Notes: generated by a model from the sequence alone, not told the origin. A DNA stretch of 64,000 nucleotides from Platanthera guangdongensis (GCA_039583875.1 CM077157.1:76508346-76572345); one strand, 5' to 3'; shown: positions 20,410 through 31,456, numbered from the stretch's first letter. A program made the numbers and translations.

Positions 20410-22172
20410 TTGCAGGTTAGTCCAAGTGCCTATATCCCTATATGGTACTTGGACAGTGGATGTTGCAGGCATATGACTGGAACAAGGAGCATGCTGAAGG
20501 ATTATGCCCCCGTAAGGAATGGACCTAAGGTTATCTTTGGTGGGTCAGACAAAGGGTTGATTAGAGGTTATGGTAAGATCTCTAATGATATAGTCACTAT
20601 CACTAGAGTAGCCTATGTGGAAGGGTTGCAACATAACCTGATAAGCATCAGCCAACTCTGTGATATTGGCTATGACATAGTATTCCACAAGGATGAGTGC
20701 CAAATTAGGAAGTTAAGTGACCAAGAGGTCATCTTAACAGACACTAGGAGTGGAAATGTTTACTTTTTAGATTTCTTATGCTTAAGCAAAGGCTCACCTG
20801 TATGCCTAGTTATAGATGTGAAAGCCTCTTCCTATGTCCAGTGGCACAAGAGGCTAGCCCATCTGAATTATAGGACCATAGGCAAGATGTTCAACAATGA
20901 GATTGTTAGGAATGACCTTTAGTCTATATGCACTGAGGAGGGTATCTGCTCTGCTTGCCAAAAGGGCAAACCGACTAAGACCTCTTCAAGAGCATTGGCA
21001 CCAAAGACTCAGTGGGGTGCTTATACCTCATACATATGGATCTGTTTGGTCCTATGCCAATTCAAAGTCTAGCTAGGAAAGTTTACACCCTTGTGGTTGT
21101 TGATGACTTTTCCAGATTTACCTGGGTGTTTTTCTAAGGAAGAAATCTGAAACCCCTGATGTCTTCCAAATATTTGTCAAGCAAATTCAGAATGAATTCA
21201 ACAACACTGTGGTCAAAATCAGAAGCGACCATGGGACTGAGTTTCAGTCTGAGTGCATGACAAAGTTCTGTGGAGAACAATGGATTCATCAAGAATTCTC
21301 CTCTCCTAGAACACCCCAGCAAAATGGAATTGATGAGATGAAAAATAGGACTCTCATAGAGGCTGGTAGAACCTTGTTAAGTGACTCATCCCTGCCAAAA
21401 TACTTCTGGGCTGAGGTAGTTAACACTGCATGCTATGTCCTTAATAGGGCTTTTATCAGCAAGAGCCACAAGAAGACTCCTTATGAGATCTTAAAGGGCA
21501 GAAAACCAAACCTGAGCTATTTCAGGATCTTTGGTTGTAAGTGCTATGTGCTAAACTATGGAAAAGTTCATTTAACTAAGTTTGCTGCCAAGTCCCATGA
21601 AGGGATCTTTATGGGGTACAACACTTATAGTAAGGCATATAAAGTCTACAATTTAACTAGACAAGTTGTAGAAGAGTCAATACATGTTATTTTTGATGAA
21701 TCCAACATGGTTAACTGTGTGTTGTCTAGCTCCTCCTCTTATAGTATTGCAGGTATAGAGCAGATGATGGACATGCTGACCATCAAGGAAGCTACCCCCA
21801 CAGTCCAAGATAATGATGATAGACTGTCCATTCCAAGAGAAGTGCAAGACATACCTGAAGAAATTGAAGACCGGCTAGCTGAAAACCCTGAAGATCAACA
21901 AACTGCATTTAGATTGCCTCCATCTACCATGCATCTAAGGGACCATCCAACACACCAAATCATTGGTAATGCAAATCATGGAGTCCAGACTAGACATAGG
22001 AGCATGAATATAGCTCTCTACTCAAGCTTTCTGTCTCAAGAAGAGCCCAAAAAGTTTGAAGAAGCAATCAAAGACCAGTTCTGGATTCGACCAATTCAAG
22101 AAGAACTGGACCATTTTAAGAGATGTAAGGTCCGGAAGTTGGTTCCCAAACCACAAGGAACAAGGCTAGACT
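20410..22172 (+). pseudogene. Protease, integrase and RT start of element D
   Basis: Protease WYLDSGCCRHMTG with catalytic Asp intact at about 20445-20480. The integrase zinc finger HKRLAHLNYRTIG ... CSACQKGK is interrupted by TAG at 20920 and a frameshift near 20985. The core resumes with SDHGTEFQSE, PQQNGIDEMKNRT and the GYNTYSKAYKVYN region. The frame at 21209-22174 reaches the RT N-terminus (QEELDHFKRCKV) and then stops. It is followed directly by the RT duplication. Confidence 0.8.
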
Positions 22173-22969
22173 GATGGCTAAAGGCTACAAGTAAGAAGAA
22201 GGCATAGACTTTGACCAGACCTTTGCCCCAGTAGCCAGATTTGAAGCAATAAGCACATTCCTTGCATTTACTGCCTATCAGGGATTCAGAGTATACCAAA
22301 TGGATGTTAAGTCAGCATTCCTGAATGGGGACCTAAAAGAGGAAGTATATGAGGACCAGCCACCAGGTTTTGTAGATCATATCTCTCCAAATTTTAAATA
22401 TAAGCTTAGGAAAGCTCTATATGGGCTAAAGCAAGCCCCTAGGGGTTGGTATGAAACCTTGTCCAGACCAGAAGCAGCAACATGAATAAAGCTACAGAAG
22501 CAGGAGCATGAATACAACTCTCTACTCAAGCTTTTTTGTCTCAAGAAAAGCCCAAAAAGTTTGAAGAAGCAATCAAAGAGCAGTTCTGGATTGGAGAAAT
22601 GCAAGAAGAACTGGATCAATTTAAGAGATGTATGGTCCGGAAGTTGATTCCCAGACCACAAGGAATAAGGCTAGACTGGTGGCTAAAGGCTACAAGTAAG
22701 AAGAAGGCATAAACTTTGACTAGACCTTTGCCTCAATAGCCAGATTGGAAGCAATAAGGATATTCCTTGCATTTGCTGCGTATCATGGATTCATAGTCTA
22801 CCAAATAGATGTGAAGTCAACATTCCCGAATGAGGACATAAAAGAGGAAGTATATGTGGATCAGCCATAAGGTTTTGTAGATCCCAACTCTCCAAATTTT
22901 GTATATAAGCTTAGGAAAGCACTATATGGGCTAAATCAAGCCCCTAGGGGTTGGTATGAAACCTTGTCC
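21983..22969 (+). repeat. ~500-bp tandem duplication within RT of element D
   Basis: The block from GAGCATGAATA...(about 22000) to GGTATGAAACCTTGTCC (22464) recurs as 22505-22969, offset by 505 bp, with scattered differences and separate nonsense codons. Both copies contain the start of RT through [11 protein letters not shown]. The 8-bp word GTCCAGAC occurs at the start of copy one (21983) and nearly at the junction (22461), suggesting microhomology-mediated joining. Confidence 0.85.
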
Positions 22970-24004
22970 TACTTCCTCATTGAGAACAAATTCTCAAGGG
23001 GGAAGATAGATAAGACCCTATTCCTAAGGGAATCAAAGGGCATGCTTATCCTAGTCCAGATATATGTCGATGACATTATCATTGGATCTACTGATGATAA
23101 CCTTTTGGAGGAAGTTTGTTAAACTTATGCAAGAGAAGTTTGAAATGAACAGTATGGGTAGCTCAAGTTTTTCTTGGGAATCCAAGTAAGATAGACTGAT
23201 GATGGCTTATCCATATCCCAGTCCAAGTTCACCAGGGAGCTAATCAAAAAATATTCTATAGAGAATGCCTCCACCATGAGAACTCCCATGGGGTCAAGTA
23301 TGCCTATAGACAAAGATGAGGCAGGGAAACCTGTTGATAAGTCATTGTATAGAGGGATAATTGGCTCCCTTCTATACCTGACTGCTAGTAAGCCTGACAT
23401 CATGTATGCTACATGTGTCTATGCTAGGTATCAGACCTGTCCTAAAGAATCTCATTACTCTGCTGTAAAGAGAATCTTAAGGTATCTTAAGGGACACACA
23501 GATCTTGGCTTATAGTACCCTAAAAATAGTGATCTTTATCTTATAGGATTTTCAAATGCAGATTTTGTAGGATGCAAAGAAGACAAGAAAAGCACTACTG
23601 GAACATGTCAGTTCTTAGGAAGAAGGCTAGTATCTTGGAGCAGCAAGAAACAAACTAGTGTGTCTATATCCCTTGCTGAGTCAGAGTACATATCAGCAGG
23701 CAACTACTGTACTCAGTTGCTATGGATCTAACATCAGCTCCAGGATTACAACCTTCAGGTAAGTAGAACTCCTCTATACGTGATTCTACAAGTGATATTT
23801 CTATTGCTAGGAATCCTGTCTCACATAACAGGACTAAACACATAGAAATTAATACCATTCTATCTGGGAGCATATGGAGAAGGAAGACATCAGTCTTGAG
23901 TTTGTCCCCACAGACAAGCAAGTTGCTGATATCTTCACTAAGCCAGAAGATGAAGCAAAGTTCAACACCTTTAAATTTGAGTTGGGTATGTTGAACTGGG
24001 CCTA
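22495..24004 (+). pseudogene. Second RT copy and RNase H of element D
   Basis: Reads across several frames: RT fingers, [16 protein letters not shown], the active site YVDDIIIGS at about 23066, then connection and RNase H ([48 protein letters not shown]) and the copia tail DIFTKPEDEAKF ending near 24003. At least five stops or shifts (for example at 22711, 22868, 23119, 23513). Not functional. Confidence 0.8.
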
Positions 24005-24330
24005 GCTTCAGGCACTCCCTTTTGCATTTTTTGTGTGGTACAGGTATTGTTCCCCTTGCTGGATACATAGACTCCCCAAGTGGTATCAGTTAACTGATGC
24101 CTCTATTGAGGGGGACTAAGTTTTGCTGGAAGGGACATCCCCTATCTTCCAATTCTGCATAAGTCAAAACGGGGGAGATAAGATCATAGCAAGGGGGAGA
24201 GATGGCAAAGGAGAGAGAGAAGGACATATCCAGTCATCCAGAGAAGGACACGTGGCAACTGAGGGACAAGTAGATGATCACTATCATGTAGCAAACCAAA
24301 AGTGAGAAAGAGATGTTCCCATATAGGGGA
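24005..24330 (+). other. Sequence downstream of pol in D, no gene seen
   Basis: Purine-rich DNA with three GGGGGA runs (about 24105, 24173 and 24193) resembling polypurine tracts. No LTR start (TGTTGG) follows. It may be the start of the post-pol spacer of D. Confidence 0.5.
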
Positions 24331-24339
24331 GAAAGTGAT

Positions 24340-24600
24340 AAGGGCACTCAAGTAAGGACAAACATGATGACGTTTGGGCATTGCACCGCACGCCACCCTG
24401 CTTGGCATCACACCAGCCCAGGGGTCCACCATGGAGTCACACCATGGGGCCATTATCAGGACCGCGGTCCGTACACCCCCAACCAGCTCTCTGGGCCCAA
24501 CCACAGGCACGCGGTAGGTTGTTGAGGACAGGTTTCGATCCCCTGACCTCCTTGATAAAGAGTTTTCAGGCAAGCTCTCATCAACCAACTGAGCCGCGGA
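24340..24600 (-). mobile_element. tRNA-derived SINE-like segment
   Basis: On the minus strand from 24600, CGGCTCAGTTGG fits an RNA polymerase III A box and GATCGAAACC (about 24541-24530) fits a B box, at the spacing and order of a tRNA gene. The sequence between does not fold as a full tRNA. The distal part has short hairpins (GGACCGCGGTCC near 24465; CCATGG pairs near 24431-24446). The 3' end is uncertain and I see no clear tail or target duplication. A tRNA-derived SINE is the best reading; a decayed tRNA pseudogene is the alternative. Confidence 0.5.
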
Positions 24601-24627
24601 TCAGTTGGTTGATGAGAGCTTGCCTGA
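24566..24627. repeat. 27-bp perfect inverted repeat with 8-base loop
   Basis: 24566-24592 and 24601-24627 are exact reverse complements (arm begins TCAGGCAAGCTCTCATCAA), with loop GCCGCGGA. The right arm is an inverted copy of the head of the SINE-like segment, including its A box. Confidence 0.95.
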
Positions 24628-24929
24628 ATAACCTCCACAAAATCTCACAGCAAGAAACACAATGATAGGGTCGTTTCAACTTCTACATTGCAAACATCCT
24701 CGCTGCGTTCCTTGTCGGTCCATCTAATCTTAGAAAAAAATAAATCAAAAAAAAATTTTTTGTGGTCTGCCAATAGCGGGCTAAAATCTGTAATTTTCTG
24801 CGAAATCAGAATTTTTTTTTTTTTAATAATCTACGCCTTACTCCCATCGGGAATATCTAAAACTATTCCATTTCCAGTATAGATTCAACCCTAGGAAAAT
24901 TCATCTTGCCCGGGGTCTCCCAAACCTGA
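24628..24929 (+). other. Gene-free sequence before gypsy F
   Basis: AT-rich with A and T runs at 24733-24760 and 24814-24828. It may be the LTR end or leader of F, but no primer site (TGGTATCAGAGC) is recognisable, so the 5' LTR of F is absent or badly decayed. Confidence 0.5.
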
Positions 24930-25690
24930 ATGCGCACTAGGCTAGGAACGGAGTACTCAAACCCGTCTACGTCTAGGATGGATACGAACGAGCATGGTGA
25001 TCCCAACACCGAGGCTATAGCGGGTCTTCGTGCCGAAATGGCTGAGCTTAGGAACCTCTTATCCCAGATCCTACGAAATCAGGAAAGGCCAGCCCCACCT
25101 CCCGTTGATGTTGGGCAGCCCAACCGGCACCAACCGAACTTTGAATCGGATTCTGAGGGAAACTCTCCCTGTGTGCCCCCTCGAGAACCCCACCCGAGCG
25201 AGGATTTGATATCACGAGGGACATCAAGATAAATTCCCCCACCTATGATGGCATGGGAGATCCCCAGATCTTCCTCCATTGGGCTATAGACATGGAGTGC
25301 TATTTCGAATGACACAACCTCACGGACCCCCAAAAGGTTCAAGTTGCTAGGATGAAATTAACGGATGTGCCAAAACTTATTGGCTGAATGAAGAGCGTAG
25401 GTTAGGAGCTGGGCACGAGGTCCCACTCATTTGATGGGCTGTGATGAAGAACCAGCTAACCGATCAGTACGTTCCCGCGTACCATCGGACACAGATGTTC
25501 GATGAGCTTGCCACCCTTAGGCAAGGCTCAATGTCTGTTGCCGAATATATGGGAGAACTTAAGGACCGTATGGTACGATGTGACCTTCGAGAGCTCCCGA
25601 AGTCACTTTATCTAGATTTCGAAAGGGACTTCACCCCGACATTCAGCGGAAACTCTTGCGTTACGGTCACACGGACTTGATACGACTTTC
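24930..25690 (+). pseudogene. Gag of gypsy F, degenerate
   Basis: The N-terminal part has a heptad-like segment (EAIAGLRAEMAELRNLLSQI, about 25010-25070). The retrotransposon gag core is split over frames: SPTYDGMGDPQIFLHW after a stop at 25230, then LTDQYVPAYHRTQMFDELATLRQGSMSVAEYM at 25453-25550. Stops near 25230, 25309, 25386 and 25677. Gag would form the particle shell; this copy cannot. Confidence 0.75.
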
Positions 25691-25699
25691 AATGCCGCC

Positions 25700-26614
25700 T
25701 TGGACATTGAAAAGCACCGAGCATCTAAGGCTCACTCCCGTTATTCTAATGCGAAGAATAGGTCCACCACTGGGGCATCTTCTTCCACTTTTCCTGATAA
25801 GGGAAAATTTAGATCCTCTAAGTCAAAATCCGTAGTGATTACCGCTAGAAATACCAAGAACCCCTCTAGTGAGCGTATCCCCGTTGGAAAGGTTAGCAAG
25901 GCTAACACCACTTGTTACTCATGCGGTGTTCAAGGCCACTATTCCTACGAATGCCCCACTAAGACGAAGGCCATAGCCTTGCTAGAGTCCGCTACCGACC
26001 CTAACGATTATGTCTATGAGGCCGAAGAGGAGAGCGACCCCGACGGAGTCCCTAGTGACTTGGAGGACGATCACCGCCTTATGGTGATGCGTTGCATTAT
26101 GACCATTCCTCGTCCCATAGACGACTGGAAGAGGACGAGCATATTTTCCCTGATCTTTAAGAGTGGAGAAAAACTTTGCAAATTAGTTATCGATGGTGGT
26201 AGTTGCGTAAACGCCGTTTCTGAGAACGTTGTTAAGCGTATGTCCTTGACTGTCGAGCCGCACCCGACCCCCTACCAGGTCGCTTGGATTAGTAAGGTTA
26301 CTATTAAGGTTACCCAATGATGCCTAGTCCCCCTGTCTTTCAAATCCTACACGTATGAGGTTTGGTGCGACGTCCTACCGATGGACGTTTGTCATGTGTT
26401 ACTAGGCCGCCATTGGATTTACGACCGAATTGTGACGCACTATGGTCGTGCAAACACTTATGTGTTCAAATTCAATGGCAAGATCGTCACCTTGAGAGCG
26501 ACTGTGCCAAAAGAGCCGGTAGCGTTGGCTAAGGATACCACCATCCCAGTGGAGAGGAAAGCCTTGAGTTTAGTTGGTAGGAAGGAATTTGTGAAGGATC
26601 CGTTCATTGGGGAA
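25700..26614 (+). pseudogene. Zinc knuckle and protease of gypsy F
   Basis: CYSCGVQGHYSYEC (about 25915-25956) is a CCHC knuckle. The protease shows LVIDGGSCVNAVSENVV at about 26185-26235, with D-G-G-S in place of the usual D-T/S-G, as is normal for Reina-like elements. A TGA at 26318 breaks the frame before the flap and the MDVCHVLLGRHWIYDR motif (26381-26430). Confidence 0.75.
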
Positions 26615-26616
26615 TA

Positions 26617-27707
26617 ATGTACGCTCTCGTTCTCCTGGGTGAAAAGACTGATAGTGGCGTGTTGGAAGATTTACCCCGAGAGCTACGGGTATTGTTGGAT
26701 GAGTTTAGGGATGTATACCCGGAAGAGTTGCCTTCGTCGTTACCACCGCTTAGAGATATACAACACGCAATAGACCTTATCCCCGGATCGTCCTTACCCA
26801 ATCAACCACACTATAAGCTTAATCCTACTGCCCACACGGAGTTACAAACCCAGATAGAGGATTTGCTAATAAGGGATTTATTAGGACGAGTATGAGCCCA
26901 TGTGCAGTCCCCGCTCTTCTTGCCCCTAAGAAGGATGGCACCTGGAGCATGTGTGTTGATAGCCTAGCTCTCAACAAAATTACTATAAAATATAGGTTTC
27001 CAATTCCGCGACTAGATGATCTCTTGGATGTCCTATCGGGTGCCACTATCTTCTCAAAATTGGACTTACGGAGTGGTTACCACCAGATTAGGATCAGAGA
27101 GGGGTATGAGTGGAAGACGACGTTCAAGTCTAAGGACGGGTTGTATGAATGGCTTGTGATGCCCTTTGGGTTATCCAATGCCCCCAGCACCTTCTCCCGG
27201 ATGATGACGCACATCTTTAGGCCATATATGGGGAAGTTTGTTGTAGTATATTTCGACGACATCCTAGTCTTTAGTACCTCCCCCGCCGAACACCTCTCCC
27301 ACATCAAAGTAGTCCTCTCCACCTTAAGGACTGAAACCTTATATCTAAATCTTAAGAAATGCACGTTTTATGTTTCAGAGGTTGAATTCTTAGGTTACAT
27401 AGTTGGCTCCGAAGGAATTCGTGTCGACCCAGGAAAGGTTCAAGTGATTAGAGACTGGCCCGAGCCCACTAGCCTTCGTGAGGTGCATAGTTTCCACAGG
27501 TTAGCTACCTTTTATCGTCGTTTCATACGCGATTTTAGTAGCATTATGGCACCCATTATGGACTGCATGAAGAAAGGCGAATTCACATGGTCCAAATCTG
27601 CCACGTTTGCATTCCATCGTATTAAGGAGCTTATGACCGAAGCACCGGTGTTACGTCTCCCATACTTCACCAAGGTCTTCGAGCTACTTGTGATGCATCC
27701 GGCGTAG
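26617..27707 (+). pseudogene. Reverse transcriptase of gypsy F
   Basis: The first part (26617-26895) ends at a shift. The main RT follows in another frame from 26892: [47 protein letters not shown] and the active site [11 protein letters not shown] at about 27240-27272. The connection and thumb run to FELLVMHPA at 27704, where a further shift separates it from RNase H. Catalytic Asp residues are intact in an otherwise broken gene. Confidence 0.85.
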
Positions 27708-28442
27708 GGATTGGAGGTGTCTTGAGTCAAGAGGGTCACCCGATTAGTTATTTTAGTGAGAAGTTAGCGGGTGCTAAATTAATTTTTCCAATTATGATAG
27801 GGAGTTTTACGCGGTCATTAGATGTTTGCATCATTGGAGGCACTATCTCCTTCATAAGGAGTTTGTGATCCTCTCTGATCATGAAGCATTACGATTCATC
27901 AATGGTCAGCACAATATCATCCCGCGCCACGCTAAATGGGTATCCTTCTTGCAAGAATACACATTTACTCTCAAGCACCTTAAGGGCTCCGACAATCGAG
28001 TTGTCGATGCACTCAGTCACCTCACCCTCTTACTTTCCTCCATGCAAGTCCACGTGGTAGGGTTCGAGCGCATAAAGGATGAATACACCACATGCCCTGA
28101 TTTTCAGGAGCCATACTTATCTGCCCAGGATAGCTCTCCCGCGACCATCACAGCCTTTTCACTTAGAGACGGATATTTATTCAAACACGGAAAATTATGT
28201 ATCCCTCACTCCTCTTTGCGACTCCACATCATTTGGGAGTTACATAGTGGTGGCTTGAGTGGTCACTTTGGCAGAGACAAAACGATAACGCTCGTAGAGG
28301 AGAAATTCTTTTGGCCTAAACTAAAGGCGATGGTTGGGAAAGTAGTGAGCAGTTGCCGTACGTGTCAAGTTTCTAAGGGTACTAAGTCCAATGTAGTTTA
28401 TACACCCCGCTACCTATTCCGTCCATTCCATGGGAAGACGTG
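27708..28442 (+). pseudogene. RNase H and integrase zinc finger of gypsy F
   Basis: RNase H phrases in mixed frames: GVLSQEGHPISYFSEKLAG (about 27716-27775), HHWRHYLLHKEFVILSDHEALRF and GSDNRVVDALSH (27826-28020). The H2C2 integrase finger follows in the same frame, WELHSGGLSGHFG ... CRTCQVSKGTKS (about 28230-28390). The frame stops at 28441. Confidence 0.8.
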
Positions 28443-29342
28443 AGCATGGACTTCGTATTAGGCCTTCCCCCACCCTTCGACGTCATGATTCTATACTCGT
28501 TGTTGTGGATAGGTTATCCAAGATGGCGTACTTCCTCCCATGTAGTAAGACCAACGACGCTTCTCACATTGCGAAACTGTATTTTAAGGACGTCGTTAGT
28601 CACCGTGGAGTTCCGAAGACTATTGTCTTGGATAGGGACGTCAAGTTCACTAGCTACTTTTGGAAAACCTTGTGGGTTCTTATGGGAACAAAGAGGTATA
28701 TTCCAGTTTCTACACGTTTGGCCCTTCAGAGGCAGTTTCTGCATTTAATGCAGCGAGACAAGACAATGGATGAGTATGTGCAGGAGTTCACCCGTTTGGG
28801 TCGTTACGCGGGAACAACAATGGCAGATGATGTAGAGAGGGATAACCTCTTCTACCAGGGGCAGAGGGAGAACCTAAGACAACCCCTCATCTCCATGAAG
28901 AGGGCGGGATTTAATGAACTAGTTGAGGCTTCCAGGATTCTGGAAAGTGATTTGGAGCAAACCCAACGCCGAAAGGATTTTACTCCCAAGCAAGGGGAAG
29001 GGAAGCCTTCCCAATCTCATGGAAAGTCTGATGGGAGTAGGTGGAGGAAGAAGCCTCACACTTCCAGATCTGGTGAGAAGAGTAATTGGACGCCTGAGGG
29101 TTCTCACTCTAGGGGACCGCCGACGTGTTATAACTGCGGTAAGGTGGGGCACATAGCTCGTGTTTGTCCCCAAGGAGGAGCGGGGCAAGAGGCAAAGCAG
29201 GAGCAGACTGTGCGCTCCGGCCCCAGTGCTGCAGAGAAAGGAAAGATGGCGGAGTCGAGCGCTTCTCGGTTCCAACCGGTGCAACCAAGGACTTACAACC
29301 TTGGACAGCAAGAAGCGATCCGTCAAACCGATGTGGTGACAG
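28430..29342 (+). CDS. Chimeric ORF: integrase core of F joined in frame to gag of G
   Basis: In one open frame, 28490-28690 reads integrase core of a Reina/CRM-like element (SILVVVDRLSKMAYFLPC, VSHRGVPKTIVLDRDVKFTSYFWKTLW). From about 28691 it reads Tekay-type gag (STRLALQRQFLHLMQRDKTMDEYVQEFTRLGRYAG, NLRQPLISM) and a CCHC knuckle CYNCGKVGHIARVC (about 29128-29170). The gag N-terminus, 5' LTR and primer site of G are missing. The frame passes its last gag codons (VVTG) and meets TAA at 29357, inside the proposed intron. A chance product of recombination or deletion, probably not functional. Confidence 0.75.
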
Positions 29343-29419
29343 GTATGAAGAAAGTCTAAGTTGAAATTTTGTGCTTCATACTTTTAGACCCCTTTTTGTG
29401 TGTGTTTTCTATGTTGTAG
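29343..29419 (+). other. Proposed 77-nt spliceosomal intron between gag and protease of G
   Basis: Donor ACAG|GTATGA and acceptor TTGTAG|GC bound a 77-nt T-rich segment. It contains the gag stop (TAA at 29357) and shifts the frame. Removing it joins the gag frame (phase 1, within the last Gly of VVTG) to the protease frame that starts FVLVSG. In related Tekay elements VVTG runs straight into the protease lead-in. Element H has a diverged segment of the same length at the same place. No transcript evidence is available here. Confidence 0.75.
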
Positions 29420-29982
29420 GCTTCGTTTTAGTTTCCGGATGCCTCGCTAGGGTATTGTTTGATACGGGAGCATCACACTCTTTTCTTGCGGAGAGCTTCA
29501 TCCGGAGAATAGGAGTTGAGTCTTTCTCGGTGGACGCGGAGTTGAAAGTGCGCATGCCCAATGGGTCATCCATGACCACCGGGGTCAAAGGGTACATCTG
29601 TTGGGAGCTAGACGGAGTTGACTTCGTTTTGGTAGCGGCGATTTTGCCATTGGTGGAGTTCGATGTCATTTTGGGCATGGACTGGCTCGCAAAGCAGCGT
29701 GCCAGTATTGAATGCCTATCTAAGGTGTTGACCTTAAGGAGAAAAGGGCAGACAGAAGTCAAATTTGAGGGCCTTTGTGGAGTGGCCTGTTCCTTGATTT
29801 CGGCCATGCAGTTGGTGCGGGCTGTTAACCAGGGTGGTGTAGCGCTTGTAGCATTATTGGAGGTTCGTCTCTCCCCTAGACATTTGAGGAAGTGCCCGTT
29901 GTGGCAGAGTTCAAGGATGTGTTTCTGGAAGAACTTCCTGGAGCGCCTCCTCGGAGGGAGATCGATTTCTCGATTGAGTTAG
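29420..29982 (+). CDS. Protease and start of RT lead-in of element G
   Basis: Retroviral-type aspartic protease: [19 protein letters not shown] with catalytic DTGA at about 29460-29472, flap region [17 protein letters not shown], and [21 protein letters not shown]. The frame is lost near 29880, after which the RT frame (29892 on) is one phase away, so the last ~30 codons here are out of frame. Upstream bases from 29371 also read open in this frame but belong to the proposed intron. Cleaves the polyprotein. Confidence 0.8.
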
Positions 29983-30494
29983 TGCCGGAGGCTAGGCCGG
30001 TGTCACGTCCTCCGTTTAGGATGGCACCAAAGGAGTTGGCTGAACTTAAAGTACAGTTGCAGGAATTGTTGGAGCAAGGGTATATCAGTCCCAGTTCTTC
30101 ACCGTGGAGTGCACCGGTGCTATTTGTAAAGAAGAAAGACGGTAGCATGCGGCTATGCACAGACTACCGAGAGCTGAATAAATTGACCGTCAAGAATAAG
30201 TATCCGATTCCTCGGATAGATGACTTGTTCGACCAATTGGTAGTGTCAGTGTTGTATTCAAAATTTGACTTGAAGTCAGGCTATTATCAGTTGCGAATTC
30301 GGGATGAGGACATACCCAAGACCGCCTTTGGTACAAGGTATGGACACTTTGAGTTTACTGTGATGTCGTTCGGGCTGACGAACGCACCATCTGTGTTCAT
30401 GGATCTTATGAATCGGGTATTTCGGGAATACTTGGATTCTTTTGTGGTTGTATTCAATGATGACATCTTGGTGTTTTCCAAATCGCAAGTGTAG
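29883..30494 (+). pseudogene. RT N-terminal part of element G
   Basis: Reads [57 protein letters not shown] and [17 protein letters not shown]. The active-site region reads [10 protein letters not shown] at about 30450-30480: the two Asp are kept but the residue before them is Asn rather than Ile or Val. TAG at 30492 stands where related elements have Glu. It is linked to protease by a frameshift near 29880. Confidence 0.8.
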
Positions 30495-31456
30495 CATGAG
30501 ACCCACTTGAGAGTGGTTCTGCAAGCGTTGAGGGAGAATGAGTTGTATGCAAAATTCTCCAAATGCGAGTTTTGGTTAGAGAAGGTGGCATTTTTGGTAC
30601 ACGTGATTAGTGGGGATGGGGTGGCAGTGGACCCAACAAAAGTTGAAGCCATTAGAGATTGGCCAGTTTGAGGACCGTGCCGGAGGTCCGAAGTTTTCTT
30701 GGACTAGCCGGGTATTACAGGAGGTCCGTGGAGAATTTTTCGCGGATAGCTCTACCCCTCACCTCACTCACACGTAAAGATCATAAGTTTGTGTGGACTC
30801 AAGAGTGTAGTCAAGCATTTGAGGCACTGAAGGAGAGACTAATGACGGCTCCAATCCTAAGTCTACCGCAAGGGACCGAGGGATTTCAGATCTTCAGTGA
30901 CGCATCGGGATGCGGTTTGGGTTGCATTTTGGTGCAACATGGGAAGGTGATAGCTTTTGGGTCTAGACAGCTGAAGCCTCATGAGAGGAATTACCCCGTC
31001 CATGACTTGGAGCTGGCGGCGGTAATTTTTGCGTTGAAAATATGGTGGCATTATGTTTATGGTGCAAAGGTGGAGATCTTCACGGATCACAAAAGCCTGA
31101 AGTATCTCTTGGACCAAAAGGACTTGAACATGCGGCAACGCAGGTGGGTTGAGTTTCTTGGAGACTACGAGGTGGCGATTCAGTATACGCCAGGTAAAGC
31201 CAACATGGTGGCGGATGCCTTGAGTAGGAAGTACTCGGGGCAAGGGAATTGGATCGAAGCTCATGATGAGCGATTGGTTCGGGAATGGGAGTCCCTTGGT
31301 TTGGAATGTGTTGCGAGAGGTGAGTCCAGTGTGGCTCAGTTGAATTGGATTGAAGTGCAGAACGACTTGTCCGATCGCATTCGGGAAGCGACTCGGTTGG
31401 ATGTGGAGTTTCAACCTTTTGTGTTGGAGGCTCAAACGGGCGAGAGCAGCGCCTGA
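30495..31456 (+). pseudogene. RT thumb and RNase H of element G
   Basis: After the stop, reading continues with [28 protein letters not shown] shift near 30668 follows, then [16 protein letters not shown] and RNase [71 protein letters not shown] and [11 protein letters not shown] (about 30885-31230). It ends at TGA 31454. The integrase follows in the same frame, so this is a nonsense codon rather than a real end. Confidence 0.8.

Larger units (their letters stand above)
15557..24330 (+). mobile_element. Ty1/copia SIRE-type element D, 3' end missing
   Basis: 5' LTR (15557-17710), primer site, a long gag with two zinc-knuckle-like motifs, then protease, integrase, RT and RNase H, all degenerate. 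After pol about 330 bases of purine-rich sequence remain, then a SINE-like segment and gypsy F. No 3' LTR is found. D is closely related to C. It carries an internal tandem duplication of RT. Confidence 0.85.
24930..28690 (+). mobile_element. Ty3/gypsy chromovirus F (Reina/CRM-like), truncated in integrase
   Basis: Gag, protease, RT, RNase H and the first part of integrase in gypsy order on the plus strand. The protease motif IDGGSC and the RT and RNase H phrases are those of the Reina/CRM branch. It ends inside the integrase core, where the reading passes straight into gag of element G. LTRs were not recognised. All coding parts are damaged. Confidence 0.75.

Noticed and set aside
24530..24600. 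A functional tRNA gene on the minus strand
   Set aside because: A and B boxes are present but the sequence does not make a full cloverleaf, the A box is imperfect and the segment runs on into SINE-like sequence.
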